Shown in pieces: positions 59,640-64,000 of a stretch of DNA of 64,000 nucleotides (its first letter is position 1; every line of letters begins with the position of its first letter). The position numbers were made by a program, and so were the translations under genes. The stretch lies in NCBI RefSeq assembly GCF_018143015.1, contig NC_054744.1:5391059-5455058 (forward strand), read 5' to 3'. Below the pieces are notes generated by a model. That model did not search any database. It saw only the letters and a list, made by a program, of their open reading frames with translations, and had not been told where the DNA came from. The DNA comes from Lytechinus variegatus. Its lineage: Eukaryota > Echinodermata > Echinoidea > Temnopleuroida > Toxopneustidae.

Positions 59640-61093
59640 TCATTCCTTTTTATTTGCAAACCCTTTATTACAGTGAATACAATCAAACAGTAATCCTCCA
59701 GTATGTGTAAGGAGATGAGAGCTAAGAGAATCCTTGCGTGTAAATTTCTTTTTGCAGTGTGAACATGCATAAGGTTTTTCCCCTGTGTGGCTTAAGATAT
59801 GAACACTCAGCCTACTCTTGGATTTATATTTCTTTTCACACTGCGAACATGCATACGGTTTTTCTCCTGTGTGTGTCAAAAGATGCTTGTTCAGACTACT
59901 CTTAGATGTAAATTTCTTTTCACAGCATGAACATTCATAAAGTTTTTTTCCTGTATGTGCATGAACACGCTTGCTCAAATTGCCTTGGGATTCATTTTTC
60001 TTTTTGCAATGTGAGCATTCATTAGGTTTGGCTCCTGTGTATGTTAGAAGATGCTCATTCAGACTACTCATTTGAGAAACTTTCTTTATACAGTGTGAAC
60101 ATTCATAAGGTACCCCTTGTGTGTGCGTCAGAATATGCTTGTTCAGATTGCCCTTATGAGAATATTTCTTTTCACAGTGTGAACATTCATAAGGTTTTTC
60201 TCTTGTGCGTGTCAGAAGATGCTTGTTCAGATCTCCCATATGTGAAAATTTCTTTTCACAGTGAGAACGATCATTTTTTCCTGTGTGTCCAAGGGAGTCA
60301 CTGCTACTACTCATCAGTGAAAATTTAGCTTTACAGTGTGAACAGTCCTTTGCCCTCTGTCTAGCATGTGATATAAGATGAGAATTTAGGCTAGCTTTCC
60401 ATGAAAATTTCCGGTTACAGTAAGAGCATACATATGGCTTCCCTCCCAAATGATTACCGAGATGAGATTTGAGATTGGACTCTGTTGAATAACTCTTTTC
60501 ACAAAGTAAACATTCATAAGATTTTTCATCACCGTGTATAGAAAGGTGACCTTTGAGATGGCTTTTCCTTGAAAACGCTTTATCACATACCGTACATTTA
60601 TACGGTTTTTCTCCCGTGTGCGTAAGGATGTGAGAATTCAGTTTGCTTATATGTGCAAATCCCTTATTACAGTGTGGACATTCATGTGGCCATTTTCCAT
60701 TGTGTTTAAGGAGATGAGAGTTCAGACTACTCTTGCGTGAAAATAACTGTTTACAGTGTGAACATTCATATGGTTTTTCTCCTGTGTGCGTCAAGATATG
60801 AGTGCTTAAATGAGCCTTCTTTGAAAAGTTTTTTTCACAGTATGTACATTTATGAGGCTTTTCTTTTGTGTGTGCACGGATATGGAGATTCAGAGCCCTT
60901 TTCATAGGAAATTCTTTCTCACAACATGCATGCAACTCTTTTATTTGGCGTGGTTTCACTCGAGGGAGGGGACATAAGCTCCTACTAGATCTTGAAGACT
61001 TGTTCAATTTTTCATCAGATTCTAGTCCGGGATGAGATTTGGCTCCACTTCTGATTGCAGGAAACTTTCTTCCCTCTTTATCCACTATTTCTC
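59640..61093 (-). CDS. C2H2 zinc-finger protein, intact terminal exon (partial gene, 5' exon(s) not found)
   Basis: One open frame on the minus strand. A clean acceptor (ctttctttttctgccaccag) ends at 61094, so the exon probably starts at 61093; a Met further upstream (61124) would lie in the intron. The exon encodes about 484 residues. After a basic leader come about sixteen finger units joined by TGEKPY-like linkers. Roughly ten are canonical (for example YECSHCKQLFSRKSSLNSHL). About five lack one or more zinc ligands, including a first unit with CC spacing lost, a DRSHCEKKF unit and one ending LLTY. The last stops after CIHCNKGFANKKE without its His pair. A nuclear DNA-binding regulator is the usual role of such proteins. 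No KRAB, BTB or SCAN domain is visible; any N-terminal domain must be on upstream exons. It is a close relative of the decayed gene downstream. Confidence 0.8.
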
Positions 61094-61559
61094 CTGGTGG
61101 CAGAAAAAGAAAGCAAACATACAAATCATGGTGTAAGGATGCTAAGTGTTTAGAAATTTCATTTAATTTGATTGCTTTCTAAATAACTAACAATTTCTAT
61201 TATTTTCTCAACTGAATTGATCCAAAATGAATTTGACCTCAACCCAGTGAACTTATCCCCAGCTTTCATGTTATAGTTTCATATAATTTCAAAAGTTATG
61301 ATGAATTTGAATCAGAAGACTTAACATTTGTTAAGATTTCAATGACAATGCTGCTCTGTCGAAAAATGGGCTCTACGTCTCGCTTCTACCACACAGGCAA
61401 TAAAAATTGAGGATTAAGCACTCTCACCAATTGGTTGGTCTGTGAACCCAATTACAAAATAACAATAACTGTCATATGTCACCAAGGGTAGCCACTTCTA
61501 TTCTATATTAAACTGTTCTCACAGTGGGCCCTGATAATGTAAATATTATCCTGGCTTCA

Positions 61560-61810
61560 GTGTGACTGCCTCATCGTGTGCTAGGGCGTGCAAGGTATTT
61601 CTTCCAATCGGGTACCCATCCACCTCACCAGGGTTGTGGGCAGCACAATAAGGATAAATTGCCTTACTAGGGGCTCTATGCATTTCAAAGGGCATGATGG
61701 CTCCATCAATTGCGTGAACACCACATCAACTGGAGGTCGTGGGTTCAATCCCTGGCCGAGTTGTAGCAAATACTTTAAAGAAGCAATGAACCCAAAGCCA
61801 CAATAGCCTT
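61560..61810 (+). repeat. possible tRNA-derived SINE fragment
   Basis: A B-box-like gtgggttcaatccctgg near 61738 and a weak upstream head. No second copy seen in this window, so the call is weak. Confidence 0.3.
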
Positions 61811-61830
61811 AATAGCGCCACCTCAAGTCC

Positions 61831-62435
61831 TTAAAGACAAGTCCACCCCAACAAAAACTTGATTTGAATAAAAAGAGAAAAATTCAACAAGCATAACACT
61901 GAAAATTTCATCAAAATCGGATGTAAAATAAGAAAGTTATGGCATTTTAAAGTTTCGCTTCTTTTCAACAAAATAGTTATATGAACGAGCCAGTTACATC
62001 CAAATGAGAGAGTTGATGACATCACTCACTCACTATTTCTTCTGTATTTTATTATATGAAATATGAAACATTGTTATTTTCTCGTCATTGTCATGTGAAA
62101 TGAAGTTTCATTCCTCCCTGAACACGTGGAATTCCATTATTTTAACATTTTGTGCTTTAGGCAAGGAAGTCCTAATCGTCAAATTCGTAAAAATTGAAAT
62201 ATTGCATAATTCAAACAATAAAAAACAAAAGAAATAGAGAGTGACATCATCGACTCTCTCATTTGGATGTAACTGGCTCGTTCATGTAACTATTTTGTTG
62301 AAAATAAGCGAAACTTTGAAATGTCATAACTTTCTTATTTTACATCCGATTTTGTTGAAATTTTCAGCATTGTGCTTGTCTGATTTTTCTCTATTGATTC
62401 AAATCAACATTTTTCTGAGGTGGACTTGACCTTTA
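61831..62435. mobile_element. 605-bp long-TIR non-autonomous element
   Basis: Left ttaaagacaagtccacccca and right aggtggacttgacctttaa are inverse. The match extends about 200 bp inward (catttggatgtaactggctc with its inverse gagccagttacatccaaatg). TTAA-like ends are also seen at 18084-18645. Confidence 0.85.
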
Positions 62436-62819
62436 ACAACTCACAATTGTCCAACAATGCAATATTTTGAATTTTCTGTCATCTTGTAATATCAGCCCAC
62501 AAAAGAGAACACACTAATTCACCACTTAATACCACACTTATGATGTAACCAAGAAGCCAACGGGTACTTTCCTCTCAAATCTTTAGGTTCTATGTGTGAA
62601 TAACATTATATAGGCTAATTCATTCCTCTGTATTATTATTGATGCTTACCTCAAAATGTATGGTTACACATATTTAATGAAAGACCACTCTAGTTGTTCG
62701 TCACTTTGCACCCCCGTTAAAAAGGGACCCTCTAGGCTTAGAGCCAGGTGCTCGGCATTTCAGAATGGAGACGAGTAATAATAACATATTTTATTTCGTA
62801 ATTCTCCTGGAGAAATTAC

Positions 62820-64000
62820 AGGAGATCCCGCCCGCGCATGCGCAGTCATTACGTTCGCAGCATTGATTTAGCAGTCATATTCCGCCATTTGGGGTAAGAT
62901 AAAAATTGCTTTTTCTTCCCCTTCTTCGAGTTGGTTGCTGGAAATTATGCGCTAGAGCTAAACTTTTCTATTACAACCTCCTTCTGATATCGACGCTGGG
63001 TTCGAGTTGGAGTACTTCATGACGAAAATACGATTATGAATCGTGATTTCTTGAATGTGGGTACCAGCCCGCCGGCGACTCAGTCGCAGCGGAGTGCGGT
63101 TTCTCCACCGGGCCAGACGCCGGCGAAGCCGGGCGCAGGGACCCGTTCCACGAGCCAGCAACCAGCGTCGCATCAACAGTCTTCGTATTCGACTTAGTCG
63201 AATACAGTTATAGATAACTTCGTGATAAAGGAGATATGATTGAATCTCCGTCGGGCTTTTCGGGCATAGGTACCGATATGGCACTATTGAAAGCCAAGCC
63301 CAATAAAATTGTCAAAAACATAAAGATAAAGGAGATATTAAATCTCCGTCGGGCTCTTCGGGCATAGGAACCGATATGACACGAACAAAGCCAAGCCCAA
63401 AAAGAATAACCTTCCCCCTCAACTTCAAACTCTGAGTTTGAGGAGAGACTGAATTAGAATCGCTTTTGACTGAAGCACTGGAGAACCAGGCTTTTCAGAA
63501 CCAGTCAGGGAGCCAGTTACTCCCCAGGCATAGGTCAGCCATTATCAAGATAGTATTCTGAGGCTGTCTTTTTACGATGATAATAATGGTTATGATGATC
63601 AGAATTCTTAAATACAGTTCCACGCAGGTCAGGTCCATGTGACCAATGTCAATGATGACAATTCACAAGCTCCAGATTTCGAGAGTGGGGAAGGTGAATG
63701 TGATGTGGGCCAATTAAGGCCCAGGCATACCGGCATTACTAGCCGCTAAGTTTGCCCAGCCCCAAGAGATGGGGCACGGCAATTGATAACCTTGGTCGAT
63801 ATGCCAAGAGTTAATGCTCCCATTTGGGACAAACTAAAACAAGTAGGCCTAACTAGACAAAGAAACCTGCAACTACAAAAAATTCAACGTTCACTAACCA
63901 GAGGTTTGACAGCATTCATGCAATCTTTAGACCCAGAGAATATTTCTGAAGCTCAACAAGATTGCCTCGCTTTGCTCAGCAATACCAATTTTGAGCTAAA
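62820..64000 (+). mobile_element. retroelement-like fossil, possibly DIRS-type gag-like region (continues past the window)
   Basis: The 3' end of the window reads in one frame as a segment with CQEL-free, Leu/Gln-rich text such as APIWDKLKQVG, LQLQKIQRSLTRGL and DCLALLSNTNFELK. It resembles the gag-like ORF of DIRS-type tyrosine-recombinase retrotransposons as I remember it. Upstream are GC-rich sequence and two repeats of about 75 bp (63225-63300 and 63326-63402, sharing 'aatctccgtcgggct'). No reverse transcriptase is in the window, so family and completeness cannot be settled here. Confidence 0.35.

Overview
The window looks like a sea-urchin (echinoid) nuclear locus: AT-rich, intron-containing, crowded with short inverted-repeat transposons, tRNA-derived SINEs, homopolymer G/C runs and microsatellites. 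Its main content is a cluster of eight small two-exon genes between about 6.9 and 47.3 kb. Each encodes a predicted single-pass type I membrane protein of 163-206 residues: signal peptide, short PQKQ-like segment, acidic Ser/Asp/Glu-rich ectodomain, Gly/Asn/Pro linker, one membrane span near the C-terminus, and a basic RKYRH-like juxtamembrane motif. This architecture is what I know for the P16 / P16-related proteins of echinoid skeletogenic (biomineralising) cells. The family assignment comes from architecture and memory, not from an alignment.

Layout. 1-5.2 kb: no gene seen. 5.2-6.1 kb: two SINEs and two facing trinucleotide arrays. 6.6-8.4 kb (+) P16-like A; 10.6-12.05 kb (+) B, a Pro/Ala-rich variant; 14.6-16.05 kb (-) C; 22.4-23.5 kb (+) D; 26.3-27.65 kb (-) E; 33.3-34.67 kb (-) F, a near-copy of E inside a duplicated block of about 4 kb; 39.5-41.0 kb (-) G; 45.3-47.5 kb (-) H. 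A decayed Tc1/mariner-type transposase lies between the E and F blocks. 48.6-51.3 kb: a stack of inverted-repeat elements including a 953-bp near-perfect palindrome. 52.7-55.9 kb: further palindromic elements. 56.2-58.0 kb (-): decayed C2H2 zinc-finger gene. 59.6-61.1 kb (-): intact terminal exon of a related zinc-finger gene. 61.8-62.4 kb: long-TIR element. 62.8-64 kb: edge of a retroelement-like sequence running out of the window.

All eight P16-like genes share one plan: a TATA box, a first coding exon of only 37-46 nt encoding the signal-peptide core, a phase-1 GT-AG intron of 0.44-1.46 kb, and one second exon carrying the rest. In every case the spliced length is a multiple of three, which strongly supports the models. 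The paralogs differ mainly in the ectodomain (acidic Ser-rich, Ala-rich, Pro/Ala repeat), while the membrane span and basic motif stay alike. The inferred picture is a tandemly expanded set of skeletogenic-cell surface proteins with diversified mineral- or matrix-facing domains, in a region kept fluid by transposons.
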